Assembly (NCBI RefSeq): GCF_024343735.1
Contig: NZ_RJUE01000062.1
Span: 1 to 64,000, forward strand
DNA length: 64,000 bases
Direction of reading: 5' to 3'
Source: Lacihabitans sp. CCS-44
GTDB taxonomy: Bacteria > Bacteroidota > Bacteroidia > Cytophagales > Spirosomataceae
Each line of letters begins with the position of its first letter. The first letter of the stretch is position 1. Under the pieces are notes generated by a model. It did not search any database, was not told the origin of the DNA, and saw nothing but the letters and a program-made list of their open reading frames with translations. The position numbers and the translations under genes are program-made. Of the stretch, positions 1 to 11,700 are shown one piece after another.

Positions 1-149
1 GAACTCTCACAGCGGTAGTGATGCACCCCCATATTGCCCGTGTGGCAATCGGTCAGTTTTTTGAAGATGTTGCGGCTGTACTGATTACTCACCATTCTGC
101 TTGCCTTGTTAAACACCACCTGCTGGAGTTTTTGGGCTACCTCAGTCAT
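1..149 (-). CDS. IS91-family transposase, N-terminal fragment (runs off window)
   Basis: Reading the minus strand from an ATG at 149 gives about 50 open codons to the window edge, beginning MTEVAQKLQQVV. The segment KLTDCHTGNMGVHHYRC has the look of the first half of the zinc-binding N-terminal domain of IS91-type transposases, where a Cys-rich module precedes the HUH catalytic domain. The ATG overlaps the stop of the upstream recombinase gene by 8 nt (ATGACTGA), so the two are probably translationally coupled. A recombinase followed by an IS91-like transposase is a common mobile-element layout in Bacteroidota. Only the first domain is visible; the catalytic HUH and tyrosine motifs lie outside, so intactness cannot be judged. 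Confidence 0.72.
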   Translation of the reverse strand, partial: MTEVAQKLQQVVFNKASRMVSNQYSRNIFKKLTDCHTGNMGVHHYRCES

Positions 150-987
150 TTTTCAGGCGGTCGAGCGGCGAGACCAACGTTGACCTTCGGGTAGTGGTCA
201 GGTGCAGATAAACCATCGTGGTTTCGATTTTACTGTGACCCAAAAGACTTTTTATAGTGTGTAAATCCACCCCGTCGTCCAGTAGATGAGTTGCAAAACT
301 ATGCCGTAAAGTATGAGCCGTGTAGCTTTTTCCGCCCAATCCAGCGTTTTCCATGGCGGCATTTACTGTGGTTTGTAAACTGCGTGAATGTAGCGGCCGA
401 CCTTGCAGAAGCGGACTTTCAAACAGGAATTTCTTTGGCCTAAATGCCCAATAATACGACTCCATCACACCCAAAAGATGCTTTGGAAGCAGTGCATATC
501 TATCTTTCTTCCCCTTACCTTGACGGATTTTTATGCGGTTTTCTGCACGCTCAATGTCTGAAAACTCCAGTTGCTGAAGCTCTCTGAGTCGTATGCCAGT
601 ACCATAAAGCAAACTCACCACCAGTTGCTGTTTGAGGTCTGTTGTTTGCTCAAACAACTGCTGAACCTCGCTCTTTGACATCACATTGGGCAGTTTCCAT
701 TCTTTGCGTGGAAAGAGCTTCGAAGGCAAAACGTAGGGTTTTCGGAGGATATTCCTGAAAAAATAACTCGCAGCATTGGCCACCATTTTACACTTAGCAT
801 GCCCAACCTTATGAACTTGTTTTATATAAATGATGTAATTGTTGATGTCAAGCTCGGTGAGTTCCTCGGCATTTTTGTCGCAATGAAACTGAAACAACAG
901 ACGAACCTCTTGAAGGTAGTTACGGATGGAGTCGTTGGCATAGCTACCAACCAACATCGATTTGTGAAGGCGGTCTAACCAATCCAA
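142..987 (-). CDS. Tyrosine recombinase (XerC/D- or phage-integrase-like) of an IS91-type element
   Basis: A 281-residue site-specific recombinase. The N-terminal half (about 1-100) is the helical SAM-like core-binding domain; the C-terminal half carries the catalytic residues: Arg I in GTGIRLREL, the H-x-x-R box in HTLRHSFATHLL, and the final H...Y in LLGHSKIETTMVYLHL. All members of the R-H-R-H-Y set are recognisable, so the enzyme looks active. It would cut and rejoin DNA through a 3'-phosphotyrosine link. Its stop overlaps the next gene, an IS91-type transposase, which argues that it belongs to that mobile element and not to chromosome dimer resolution. It is the outermost gene of the element visible here. 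Confidence 0.9.
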   Translation of the reverse strand: MDWLDRLHKSMLVGSYANDSIRNYLQEVRLLFQFHCDKNAEELTELDINNYIIYIKQVHKVGHAKCKMVANAASYFFRNILRKPYVLPSKLFPRKEWKLPNVMSKSEVQQLFEQTTDLKQQLVVSLLYGTGIRLRELQQLEFSDIERAENRIKIRQGKGKKDRYALLPKHLLGVMESYYWAFRPKKFLFESPLLQGRPLHSRSLQTTVNAAMENAGLGGKSYTAHTLRHSFATHLLDDGVDLHTIKSLLGHSKIETTMVYLHLTTTRRSTLVSPLDRLKND

Positions 988-1675
988 CTGGTTATTGCTT
1001 AATACATTTTCTGATAAACTGTTTTTTTTGACATGATATTTTGATTATGTTTACTTATAGATAACCAAACAAAATGCCAGCTCTGATAGAAAGAAAAGGT
1101 ATTGAATTCAAAAGAATAAACGCATGATTTTTAAGGCCTTAACGCTTGCGTTTCGCTCGAACAGGGGTTTTGCGTCCGCTCTTCGACATGTTCCGCAAGG
1201 CATGTCGAAGCTAGATAAAATAGGATTTCCAATCCAATTTTACTCATTTCATATTTATACTACATAAAATTTGGTATACGAATATAGCGTAAAAGACCAA
1301 CATACGGTTTATTTTATTACCTCAACCGTTCATAAATGGTGATACGGTATTCCGACAGATATGACAGGATTATATAAACATAGTAATTGAAAGCTTAAAA
1401 TATTGTCAAAAAGAAAAAGACTTAAAAATATATGCTTGGGTTATTATGCGGAAGGCCGCCCCGACCAACCACATTCATTTAATTATACAATAAGCAATTC
1501 CAGTAAAATCCTTATTATCAATTCACCGCTCGGATACTGGTGCCAAAAAAATCACAAAACCAGTTTAAATTAAGGTGAAGTTTACAATCCATGCATTATC
1601 CTAAAATTTCTCCCTTCGCTTATTTAAAATCGTTATTTTTGACATTATTATTCAACCAATACCCATTAAAACAAG
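988..1675. other. Intergenic region between mobile element and PD40 gene
   Basis: No gene is supported in these 688 bases. The stretch holds a perfect 10-bp inverted repeat (listed separately) in a GC-richer patch near 1140-1210, and otherwise AT-rich sequence. A TATTTTTG at 1634-1641 fits the Bacteroidota -7 element (TAnnTTTG) about 35 nt before the ATG at 1676, but I see no convincing TTG -33 box at the right distance. The outer end of the IS91-type element should lie somewhere here; I could not define its border. Confidence 0.5.
1181..1210. repeat. Perfect 10-bp inverted repeat (hairpin)
   Basis: CTTCGACATG (1181-1190) and CATGTCGAAG (1201-1210) are exact reverse complements separated by 10 bases. 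The surrounding 1140-1210 patch is clearly more GC-rich than its flanks. There is no U-tract, so it is not a typical terminator. It could be a dispersed palindromic repeat or an end structure of the adjacent mobile element. Confidence 0.6.
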
Positions 1676-3175
1676 ATGAAATCACTATCATTTATTTTTA
1701 TTTTTTTAGCTTTAAATACGGCTTATTGTCAATTACCTAGTAAAATAGGTCTTTTTGAAGAAAGATCTGATGTGGGCAACCCCGCCATAAAAGGTGAGGT
1801 ATCTTATAATTTAGATACCCAGGAATACACCCTCTCAGGAGGTGGCATAAACATGTGGTACAAAACAGACCAGTATAATTTTCTCTGGAAAAAAATAAAA
1901 GGCGATTTTATCATTTCTGCTACTGTTAAGTTTTTGGGAGCCGGAACAGACCCGCATCGCAAAATCGGCATTATTGCCCGCAACAGTCTTAATCACAACT
2001 CAGCTTATGCCGACGCAGCGGTGCATGGCGATGTACTCACTTCGCTTCAATATCGCGAGGCCGAAGGTGCCGAAACCAATCAACTAGAGCTTTCGACTTA
2101 CCACCCAAGCCATATCGAGTTTCAGCGTAAAGGCAATAAATTCTTTTTCTCGGCAGCCACCCAAGGCGAAAGTTTTAAAACGGTTTCAAAGGAAATTAAT
2201 CTAAATGAAGAGGTGTTTGCAGGTCTGTTTATTTGCTCACACAATGAAAAAGTGGTTGAGAAAGCCGTTTTTTCGAATGTGCGTATCACTTTTCCTGCTG
2301 CCGATGACTTTAAACCTTACAGAGATTATCTGGGCAGTCAAATAGAAATATTGGATGTTAAAACGGGTTTACGAAAAATAATTCATTCCGTGCCGAACTC
2401 CATACAGGCTCCCAACTGGTCAAAAGACGGCAAATATCTCTATTACAACAACAGCGATGGTAAAATGTTCAGGTTTACACTAGCCACTGGAAAAGAAGAA
2501 ATCTTAAACACAGGTAATGCCGTAGCCAATAACAACGATCACGTGCTGTCTTTCGATGGAAAAACGATGGGATTGAGCTCTTATTTAGGTGACCCACGGA
2601 GGTCAACTATTTACACTTTGCCTTTAGATGGTAAGGGCGAAGCCAAACAAATAACAGATCCAGCCTGGGGGCACTCGTGGTTTCACAGCTGGTCGCCTGA
2701 CGGTAAACGAATGATATACATGGGCGATAGAAACAAGCAGCAGGATATTTGGGCAATAGATATAGCTACAAAAAAAGAAACACAATTGACCAACACTCCA
2801 ACCCTAGACGACGGCCCAGAATATACCCCTGATGGCAAATACATCTATTTTAATTCGGCAAGAACAGGTACCATGAAAATTTACCGAATGAAACCTGACG
2901 GCAGCAATCAAGAGCAGGTTACATTTGATGAATACAACGACTGGTTTCCGCATATTTCGCCTGATGGTAAGCAGCTTATATATATTGCGTTTCCGAAAGA
3001 TATAGACCCCAATAGTCATCCATTCTATAAAAAAGTAACTTTGAAAATTATGCCATTAAGCGGCGGTATACCTCAAACGATTGCCTATTTCTATGGAGGT
3101 CAAGGCTCAATAAACACTCCCTCGTGGTCGCCTGACGGAAGGTATGTAGCTTTTATAAGCAATACAAAGCTTTAA
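1676..3175 (+). CDS. Secreted DUF1349-like/PD40 beta-propeller (TolB-like) protein
   Basis: A 499-residue exported protein. Residues 1-19 form a signal peptide ending near AYCQ. Residues about 45-210 resemble the concanavalin-like DUF1349 fold (GDFIISATVKF, GIIARNS). From about 240 onward there are at least five PD40/WD40-like blades of TolB type, each with an SPDGK-like signature: WSKDGKYLYY, WSPDGKRMIY, YTPDGKYIYF, ISPDGKQLIY and WSPDGRYVAF. Such proteins are often labelled TolB-like or biopolymer-transporter related without evidence of a transport role; a carbohydrate- or protein-binding periplasmic role is more likely. The gene stands alone with its own leader. No catalytic residues can be named. 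Confidence 0.8.
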   Translation: MKSLSFIFIFLALNTAYCQLPSKIGLFEERSDVGNPAIKGEVSYNLDTQEYTLSGGGINMWYKTDQYNFLWKKIKGDFIISATVKFLGAGTDPHRKIGIIARNSLNHNSAYADAAVHGDVLTSLQYREAEGAETNQLELSTYHPSHIEFQRKGNKFFFSAATQGESFKTVSKEINLNEEVFAGLFICSHNEKVVEKAVFSNVRITFPAADDFKPYRDYLGSQIEILDVKTGLRKIIHSVPNSIQAPNWSKDGKYLYYNNSDGKMFRFTLATGKEEILNTGNAVANNNDHVLSFDGKTMGLSSYLGDPRRSTIYTLPLDGKGEAKQITDPAWGHSWFHSWSPDGKRMIYMGDRNKQQDIWAIDIATKKETQLTNTPTLDDGPEYTPDGKYIYFNSARTGTMKIYRMKPDGSNQEQVTFDEYNDWFPHISPDGKQLIYIAFPKDIDPNSHPFYKKVTLKIMPLSGGIPQTIAYFYGGQGSINTPSWSPDGRYVAFISNTKL

Positions 3176-3342
3176 AAAGAAACCATAACTTTTGAAACTT
3201 AAAAAACTTATCAATTGGCGTAGTGTTTCAGTTTTTTGGTATTTTTGAGAGATAGATATAGAATAGTTACGAATGGCCTTTTGGTGGTATTTAAGATTTA
3301 TGTACCTTATTACAACACCTACAAGCCAGCAGACGATAATTG

Positions 3343-4605
3343 ATGAACATAGGAATATTTACATATGGAACGAGAGGTGACCTACAGCCTTATATTGCTT
3401 TGGCACTTGGGCTTATGGACAAAGGACATCAGGTGGCAATTTCGGCAACGGAAGACTTTAAAGATTTTGTTGAGAGTTTTGGGGTAACATTTCAACCGCT
3501 CTCGGGAAATGCGGAAACGATGATGAATTCAAAAGAAGGCCGCGGCATTTTACAAACAGAAAACGCTATCAAATTGATGAAGTATTATTTTAAGGTACTT
3601 CACGACAACAGAGAGCCTTTGTGTAAAAGTTATTTTGAGGCTATTTCAAAAGTTGATTTCATCATCGCCAACGCTATGACAATTCCTATTGTAAGTGCAA
3701 TAGCTGAAAAACAGAATAAGAAAGTAGCCTTAACTTATTTTATGCCACCAGTTGTTCCTACAGCAGCGTTTCCATTGGGAGACTTTGATTTTTTGAATTT
3801 TCCTTGGTACAACAAACTGACTTATAAAATTGCCCATAGTTTTTTTTGGAAATTTATAAAACAAGACACCAACGAATTCAGACAAGAACTTGGCTTGCCG
3901 GAACTGAAAGAGAATTTGATTACTTATCTTGACAGACAAAAAACATTGGATTTATACTGCTTAAGTCCGTCCTTAATACCACAACCCAAAGATTGGGAAA
4001 GTCATCATAAAATAACTGGGTTTATAAATATTGCCAAGCAGAGGAGAGATGAAAATGCTTTTGACAAAACACCAAAAGAACTTACAGATTGGCTTTTAAG
4101 TGGTCCGAAACCTATTTATATGGGTTTTGGAAGCAATGGGATTGGTAACACAGAAAAAATTGCAAAAATCCTGACAGAAGTCTTGGAAAATACCAAGGAG
4201 AGAATTTTGTTTTGTACCGGTTGGTCTATATTTGATAATTTACCAAAGCATAAAAATTTATTCGTTACAAAATATGTCAACCACGAAAGTATTTTACCTC
4301 AATGTAAATTAGGCGTTTTTCATGGAGGTGCAGGCACTTTGGCCACGATGTTGAGACACAATTTGCCAGTCATTATTGTTTCATTTTACACAGACCAGCC
4401 AAGTTGGGGCAAAATTATTGAACGCAAGAAACTAGGTATTCATATCCCGATAAAATCTATAAACGCAGCCAAATTAATTTCTTCAATAACAAAAATTCAA
4501 ACAGAAGAAATACAAAATAATGTTTCTGCAGTTGGACAACTAATCAGAAACGAAAACGGACTTGATAATACAATTGACGAAATTGAAAAATACTTTAAAC
4601 TTTAG
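3343..4605 (+). CDS. UGT/MGT-type glycosyltransferase (GT1 family)
   Basis: A 420-residue GT-B fold enzyme. The N-terminus MNIGIFTYGTRGDLQPY matches the first strand and loop of sterol- and macrolide-type UDP-glycosyltransferases (G-T-R-G-D-x-x-P). The C-terminal donor site has GFGSNG and VFHGGAGTLATML, followed by the acidic/Gln pair YTDQPSWG, the classical HGGAGT...DQ nucleotide-sugar motif. It should transfer a sugar to a small lipophilic acceptor; the acceptor is unknown. An in-frame TTG lies directly before, but the ATG at 3343 gives the conserved N-terminus. It lies 109 bp upstream of a VOC gene on the same strand; co-transcription is possible. A role in resistance or detoxification fits both genes but is inference. 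Confidence 0.85.
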   Translation: MNIGIFTYGTRGDLQPYIALALGLMDKGHQVAISATEDFKDFVESFGVTFQPLSGNAETMMNSKEGRGILQTENAIKLMKYYFKVLHDNREPLCKSYFEAISKVDFIIANAMTIPIVSAIAEKQNKKVALTYFMPPVVPTAAFPLGDFDFLNFPWYNKLTYKIAHSFFWKFIKQDTNEFRQELGLPELKENLITYLDRQKTLDLYCLSPSLIPQPKDWESHHKITGFINIAKQRRDENAFDKTPKELTDWLLSGPKPIYMGFGSNGIGNTEKIAKILTEVLENTKERILFCTGWSIFDNLPKHKNLFVTKYVNHESILPQCKLGVFHGGAGTLATMLRHNLPVIIVSFYTDQPSWGKIIERKKLGIHIPIKSINAAKLISSITKIQTEEIQNNVSAVGQLIRNENGLDNTIDEIEKYFKL

Positions 4606-4714
4606 CAAAAACAGGATAAAATGAAGAGTTTAAAATGCCAAATACCACAATTGAAGAGGGTGAAATTTAGCAATAATTAAGAATAATCTTTAAACACAAA
4701 TAACAAAATAAGAT

Positions 4715-5077
4715 ATGACATTCGAAAAACTAGTCCCGAATATTTATTATGTCGATATAAATGACGGTTTGAGATTTTTTGTGGATTGTCTAGGTTTCTC
4801 CATTGGCCACGAGGAGATAAAATCTAAAGAGCCTTTTTGTGTATTGCAAAAAGACGGCTTACAAATATATCTATTTGAACATTCAAACCTCGCAAAAGAG
4901 CATAATCCTGAGTTCAGGATTGTGACCAAAAATATTGAAGAAATATATGAAAAGGTTTCTAAGTCTCATCCTGAATTTCTGCATCCCAACCTCAGCAAAG
5001 TTACTGTTCGTCCATGGACTGCAAAGGAATTCGCATTGAGAGACCACCAGGTTTGTGTAATCATTCAAGAGTGGTAG
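4715..5077 (+). CDS. Small VOC/glyoxalase-fold (bleomycin-resistance-like) protein
   Basis: A 120-residue, single-module vicinal-oxygen-chelate protein with two beta-alpha-beta-beta-beta repeats: LVPNIYYVDINDGLRFFVDCLGF is cut between strand and helix as in BLMA/fosfomycin-resistance proteins, and the second half contains EFRIVTKNIEEIYEKV and RPWTAKEFALRDHQV. Length and the W-x-x-x-E-F-A-x-R-D motif are typical of antibiotic-binding or isomerase-like VOC proteins that act as dimers. It follows a glycosyltransferase gene. No substrate can be assigned from sequence. Confidence 0.8.
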   Translation: MTFEKLVPNIYYVDINDGLRFFVDCLGFSIGHEEIKSKEPFCVLQKDGLQIYLFEHSNLAKEHNPEFRIVTKNIEEIYEKVSKSHPEFLHPNLSKVTVRPWTAKEFALRDHQVCVIIQEW

Positions 5078-5733
5078 AATCATTTGCTTAGATAAATAGC
5101 TCACTATCTTAAGGATGTTTTTCTTCTACTTAGTGAATTACGGCCAGATTGCTATTGGAATCACCCGTAGAAAATTGATATCATTTCAAATTTCGAATCT
5201 TTAAACTCTCACATACCTTTTGACAGACATTCCGGCTCAAAGCAAACCATGAATTCCGGTTGCGGTCGTTGGTAGCTTTGATACGTACTATTTTCCAAAT
5301 TATATTAAAACAACAAGTTTTTCAACAATGAAACCTTTGGAAGCAGAACGAACTGGACCTTTGCCAAACATACATAGATGATATAATTGTTTATTGCAGG
5401 AGACTAATGAAACAATAGTTTCTGATTTTAAATCTTCCATACATGAATAAAAAATAGCCCAATATTCGAAGTGGTTTGTCTTTCTCTGGGTATGTAAAAC
5501 TTATTTAAAGGGGCCAATAAATCTAAAAATTGTTACGAGATTTACCCTCACCTACTTAACCTGGATACCCAAAAAAATGAGCCACAAAAAAAACTTCTAA
5601 AAATCCTCAAAGTAAAAAATAATAGTCTGATTTATTCTTGTTTTGATAGGCATAAAACCGGTATCTTAGTTCAATATTCTATTTGATTTTTTGTAAAAGA
5701 TATAACTATTATAATATTTCCAGTATAAAATTC
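5078..5733. other. Intergenic leader of the giant PAS kinase
   Basis: About 650 bases with no supportable gene on either strand. Short open frames are interrupted and resemble no family I recognise. A candidate promoter near the 3' end is listed separately. No strong hairpin terminator for the preceding VOC gene was found. Confidence 0.5.
5638..5669 (+). promoter_or_regulatory. Candidate Bacteroidota-type promoter of the PAS kinase
   Basis: TTG (5638-5640), 21 bases, then TATCTTAG (5662-5669), one mismatch from the TAnnTTTG -7 consensus of Bacteroidota. It would start transcription about 60 nt before the ATG at 5734. Prediction by eye only. Confidence 0.35.
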
Positions 5734-8700
5734 ATGAGTGAGGTCTTACGGTATATCATTTTTTTGGTTGTAGTAACGGTAGCGATTATTCTTGTTTATT
5801 TAATTTTAAAAAAATCTTTCGCCAGAAATCGTACTATATACCTCAATAACCTTGAAGATTTATCGACTCACTATTATCGTTACCTATTGTACTTTTGGGG
5901 TGTTGGCATATTAATGCCTTTCAGTGAGCTGTATGTAGATTTATTTTCAATAAGGGCAGAAAGCGAACTAACCTTTAATCTTTTAATAGGTGCGATCTGC
6001 CTTGCAATAGCCTATCTAAGTGGCTATTATATCATTATAAGAAAAAACCTGTATAAGCTATTTTTATTGTTTTTTTCCATTTACAATTTAGTAATTCTTT
6101 TTAAAATTGCCACATACAAAGGGATTGATTATCTCACACTGACAGAGTTTACATTAATGAACATGATCTCGTATTATGTTTTTTACAAAATAAAATATTT
6201 TTATTTTTACATCGGTACCTGTTTTGCTGTATTATTAACGCTGGTTCTATCAAATACGCTTCCTCAAAAAGAATTTATCATTTATTTTAATAGTTCTTTC
6301 ATTGCCTTTATCATAAATTTCGTCATTCATCATGTTGATTTAAATATCAAAGAAAATTTATTTTTTGCTTATAATTATTTCAATAAAGGTAATCAATTCA
6401 TAATAGGAGTTGACCAAGATGGATTGGTATCCTTAGCGAGTAAAAATATTGATACTTTTTTTGGACTTAACTCTAATGACTTTATTGGAAAAAAATGGGA
6501 TTCAGAAGTTAAAGACAAATTAGGGTTCGAAAAAAATGGCGATAATTCAACATTAAGTTTAAAACTATCAGGTGGTTCATTAAAAATAATCGAGTGGCAG
6601 GAAGATACTATAAATCATGACTTAGTAATAAAAATTGGTCGAGACATTACAGAGATTAAAAGATCTGAAACCCAAATTACCCTTTCCAATAATAGACTTT
6701 ATAGCCTGATTTCTAATATGGGAGACTTGGTATTTGTGTTGAATTTAGACAGGGTTTTCACGGAATATTATCAAAGCGAAAATGATGAGGATTTGATTGT
6801 TTCTCCTTCGTTTTTCTTAGGAAAAAAAATAAACGAAATTGGATTCCCCGATGAAGCCTATCATACTATTAATAATGCCATTGAAGAAACTATACAGAAA
6901 AATAAAAAGTCATACGTCGAATATAATTTACCCTCAGAGATTGGTGCTTCATGGTTTGGTGTAATTGTATCACCACTATGCGATGAATCTGGCCAAATAA
7001 AAGAAGTTATTTGTATTGCTCGAAATATAACAACACGCAAAAAAGATGAGCTAGAACTCAAAAAGATAAAAGAAGTTCTTGAACAAACCAGCAGAGAGGC
7101 TCGGATGGGTGGATGGGAGTATGATTTGATAAAACAAAGAATATTTTCATCAAAAATTACAAAAGAAATTTTTGAAGTTTCTCCCGACCATGAATCCAAT
7201 TTTGATCAAGTTATCAATTATTTTGAAGAGGGCGAGCCCCGAAATTTACTTTTAAAATCATTGGGCAATTGTATGAATGAAGGAATTTCATACGATTTAG
7301 AACTGCCAATTATCACAGCAAAAGGCAATAGGCTTTGGGTAAGAGCAAAAGGTGCTGCTGAATTTAGTAATGGTGTTTGCATTCGTATTTTTGGTTTTGT
7401 TCAAGATATAAATTTACAAGTTAAAGCAAAAATAGCCTCAGAAAAAAGCGAAGCACAGTTTAGATATATAAGTGAGAACATTTCCGATGTCGTTATTGTA
7501 TTTGAGGGTAAAAAAGTTTCCTATCTCTCGCCTACCCATCAACAACAATTTGGATATTCCACTGAAGAAGCGATAGCCATTGCTCATAACAATATTTATG
7601 ATTTCTTTCATCCAGATGACCATGACTATCTTGATAAAACTTATGCTGAAGCAATAAAAAATAGGACTCCAAAAATAACCTATGTTACTCGTTTCTTACA
7701 CAAGAATGGATCTTACATTTGGCGAGAAGACTCTGTAAGGCTTATTTACGATGATAAAGGTTACAATACAATCAGACTTATAACTGCTAGAGATATTAGT
7801 GAACGGAAGAATCAGGAATTGGCAGATTCTTTACGTCAAGAGGCCGCATTTAAACAGAATAATATATTAATTACACTATCTAAATCTAGATTAAATGAAG
7901 GTGATTTTTGGAATGAGGGCTTATTTAAAATCACAGAAGCAGCAGCAGAAGGTATTAATGTGGGACGTGTAAGCTTTTGGCTATACAGTGAAAATAAAAT
8001 TGAATGCAAAGATTTATATGTAAAAGAAAGTGATGCACACTCCTTATCAGAAAGCATTTTCGAAAAAGATTTTCCTAAATATTTTGAAGGGCTACGGGGA
8101 GAATTGGCCATTATAGCCAATGATGCAAATACACATCTATACACAAAAGAATTCTCTAATGCTTACTTGAAATCTACCAATGTTAAGTCTATGCTAGATT
8201 TGCCTATCAGTATTGGAGGGCAATTGGTCGGTGTGATTTGTTGGGAACATCAGCATGAAAACAAAAACTGGACAGACGAGGATATTTCATTTGCAAAATC
8301 CATCGCTGATTTTATTTCTTTGGAGATTGAAGCCGATAAAAGGTTTAAGGCAGAAAATGCCTTAAAAAGAACTAAAGAGGTTTTAGAACAAACAAGCCGA
8401 GTGGCAAAGGTAGGTGCTTGGGAAATCGATGTTCAGAATCAAAAAATGTTTTTTTCTGACATAAATAAATCAACCCTAGAGGCTCCAGCCGATTTTGATT
8501 TGAATTTGGATAGTGCTTTGGCATTTTTTAAAGAAGGCAAAGATAGAGATTTGGTTTTTGATTCTTTTACACTATGTTTTAAGAAAGGAATATCATTTGA
8601 TATTGAGATAAGAATTATCACATTCAAAAATAATGAAAAATGGGTAAGGGCATTGGGCCAAGCAGAATATGAAAATGGTCGTTGTAAAAGACTTTATGGA

Positions 8701-11700
8701 ACTTTTCAAGATATATCTGAACAAGTTAACCTTGTTCAGATAATTAAAGATAAAGAACAGCAATACCGTTCGCTACTTTCCAATATTTCTAGTGTAACAT
8801 TTAGATGTGCTAATGACGCTAGCCGGACAATGATTTTTATTAGTGATGCCATCGAGCAATTATCTGGTTATCCAGCTGAAGATTTTATTTTAAATAAAAA
8901 ACGAAGCTACATTGATCTAGTTTTCCCTGAGGATAGAAATTTTGTTGACTCCAATTCTAACAATAACACTGAAGAATACGAAATAGAATATAGAATTGTT
9001 AATAAATCTAATGAAATCGTATGGATTATTGAAAAAGGAAGAAGGTATTACGATGAAATCGAAAAAAGAATCTTGCTCGATGGAATCATTTCGAATATTA
9101 CAGAACGTAAACTCACTGAAATTGCTCTTGTAAAGAGTTATGAGGAACTCAAAAACACCCAGTCTCAATTAATCTCCACACAGTTAGAACAGGAAAAATT
9201 CGTAAGTTTAGTTAAATATTCTGGGGCCATGATTGGCATGTCGGATTTTAGCGGCAAAATTATTTTCCTAAACGAGAAAGCCAAACATGCCTTGGGCTAC
9301 GACAATCTCCATGGAAATTTAATTACTAGAGATTTCTTTACGGATAGTAGTAAATACCTACTTGATAATTTGATTTTACCGACAGTATTCGAAAAAGGTA
9401 TTTGGCAAGGCGAACAAGAGCTTATTAACCTCAATAACGATGAAATTATTATTACCGATTCTACGATATTTATCATTAGAGACCCTCAAAATTCTAGCCC
9501 TGTCGCCATTGCAACCATCCAAATTGATATTACTGAAAGAAAAAAAGCCGAAGCCAAATTAATTGAGAATCAGAAAGAACTGCTATACAAAAGTGAATTA
9601 CTGGCTGTGGTGGCTAGGTCTACTGAAAGACTTTTAATAAGTACAAATATAGAAGAAACACTGGCAGAAATATTCAACTTAATTGGAGACACCATTGGTG
9701 CGGATAGAATTTATTATTTTGAAAATGACATCTCTAAAAACACAACAAGTCAAAAAACCGAATGGGTTCGCGAAGGAATACTACCTGAAATTGACAATCC
9801 TAAATTACAAAATTTACTGTTAGAGAATTTCGGATTTTTCACTGAAATATTACTTCAAAATAAAGTATTCAAGAAAATCATTTCAGAAATAGAAGACCCA
9901 GAGGTGCTTGAGTTTTTAAGTAGCCAAGGAATTCTTTCTATCATTTTATTCCCCATCACTATTAAAGATAAATTTATTGGTTTCATTGGTTTTGATGATT
10001 GCACCAGTGAGCAAATATGGTCAGACGATAAAATAAATATTCTATTTTCTTTATCCACAAATGTTGCTAATGCTATTGAACGCATAAACAATGAGCTTAT
10101 CATCAGAGAGAGTGAAGCTAATTTTAGGCAACTCAATGAAACCCTAGAGGACGTATTTTTACTTTTTGATATTGCTCAAAATAGATATATCTATGTAAGC
10201 CCATCTTGTAAAAAAGTGCTTGGGCCAGACCAATCCTATTTTTATAATCCAAACGGATTTATAAATGATTTAATTTTTGAGGAGGATCAACCCACTAAAG
10301 AACAAGTATTCGAACAAATATATTCAAACAATTCGTTTGAGCTAGAATTTAGAATTAAAACCCCTGATGCAAGTCAAAAATGGATTTTAATGAAATCCTT
10401 CGGCATTAGAAATGAAGAAAATGAGATCGTCAGAATTTCTGCCATCTGTACGGACATTACAGAAAGAAAGAAGATCCAAAGTGAAATTAAACAACTCTCT
10501 CTTGTTGCTGAAAAAATCACCAACGGTGTATTAATTGCTGATACCAAGGGGCGGGTTTTATGGGCCAATCAGAGTTTCTTGGATATGATGGAAATAGATT
10601 TGTCAAATTTATTAGGTAAAAGACCAACCGAATTATTTAATCCTAAGTTTAAAGATTCAAATATTGAATCTGAAATAATTAACGGGAATAATTTTAATGT
10701 TGAACTTGAGATTGAAACTTTCAAAAAAACAAAAAAATGGATAGAAATAGTAAATACATCCATAAAAGACGATAAAGACAATTTTGTACAACAAATTGAA
10801 GTAGTGATTGATATCACTGAAAGAAAAAAAGTAGAAAGTTTACTTATTGAAAGTGAAGAACGTTATCGTTTTATTGCTGAGAGTACTTCAGATGGAATAT
10901 TCGTGATTGAAAATTCGCGAATAGTTTATACCTCTCCTTCATTTCAAAAAATGTTTGGATATACATTTGAGGAAAGTTACAAACAAAGTGAAGGTAATCT
11001 TACGGACTATGTCCACCCTGAAGATGTTGAAAATTTCAGGAAAAATTTCAAATATCATACAGGACTCAAACATGATAATTTTTTATTACAATATAGAACG
11101 CTACATAAAAATGGCAATTATATATGGCGTGAAGATACCATAACAGCTTTTTATGAGGGCAATAATGTTTTTAGATTTATTTGTGTAGTAAGAAATATCT
11201 CAGAACGCGTAAAAGTAGAACATGAATTAGTAGAAGAAAGAAGGTTATTGCGTGCGATAATTGATAATATACCTGTTAATGTTTACGTAAAAGATAATTC
11301 GTTTAAAAAGATCTTATCAAATAAAACCGATGTGCAATTTGCAGGATTTCAAGATGAAAAAAGTGTTCTTGGAAAAACAGATTTTGAGTTGTTCAATAGT
11401 GATACGGCCCAAAATTCATATGAACAAGATGTTCAAGTCATTAAATCTAAAGAATCCATTATTGGCTTAGAAACCCAATTGGTAAAAAATGACGGGAAAG
11501 AAACGTGGTTATTAGTTTCTAAAATCCCTCTTCTGAATGAAAAAGAAGAAGTTACAGGCCTGGTTGGAGTCAGTGTTGACATTACCGAACGTAGAAAATC
11601 TCAACAGTTATTATTGGAAAGTGAACGCACCCTCAGTAGTATTCTTAATTCATTAGATGAGGTGGTTTGGGCAATTAGTCTGCCAGATTACAAACTCGTA

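Noticed and set aside
5348-5356. ACGAACTGG as a LytTR half-site upstream of the PAS kinase
   Set aside because: A single half-site without a partner at about 21 bp; expected by chance.
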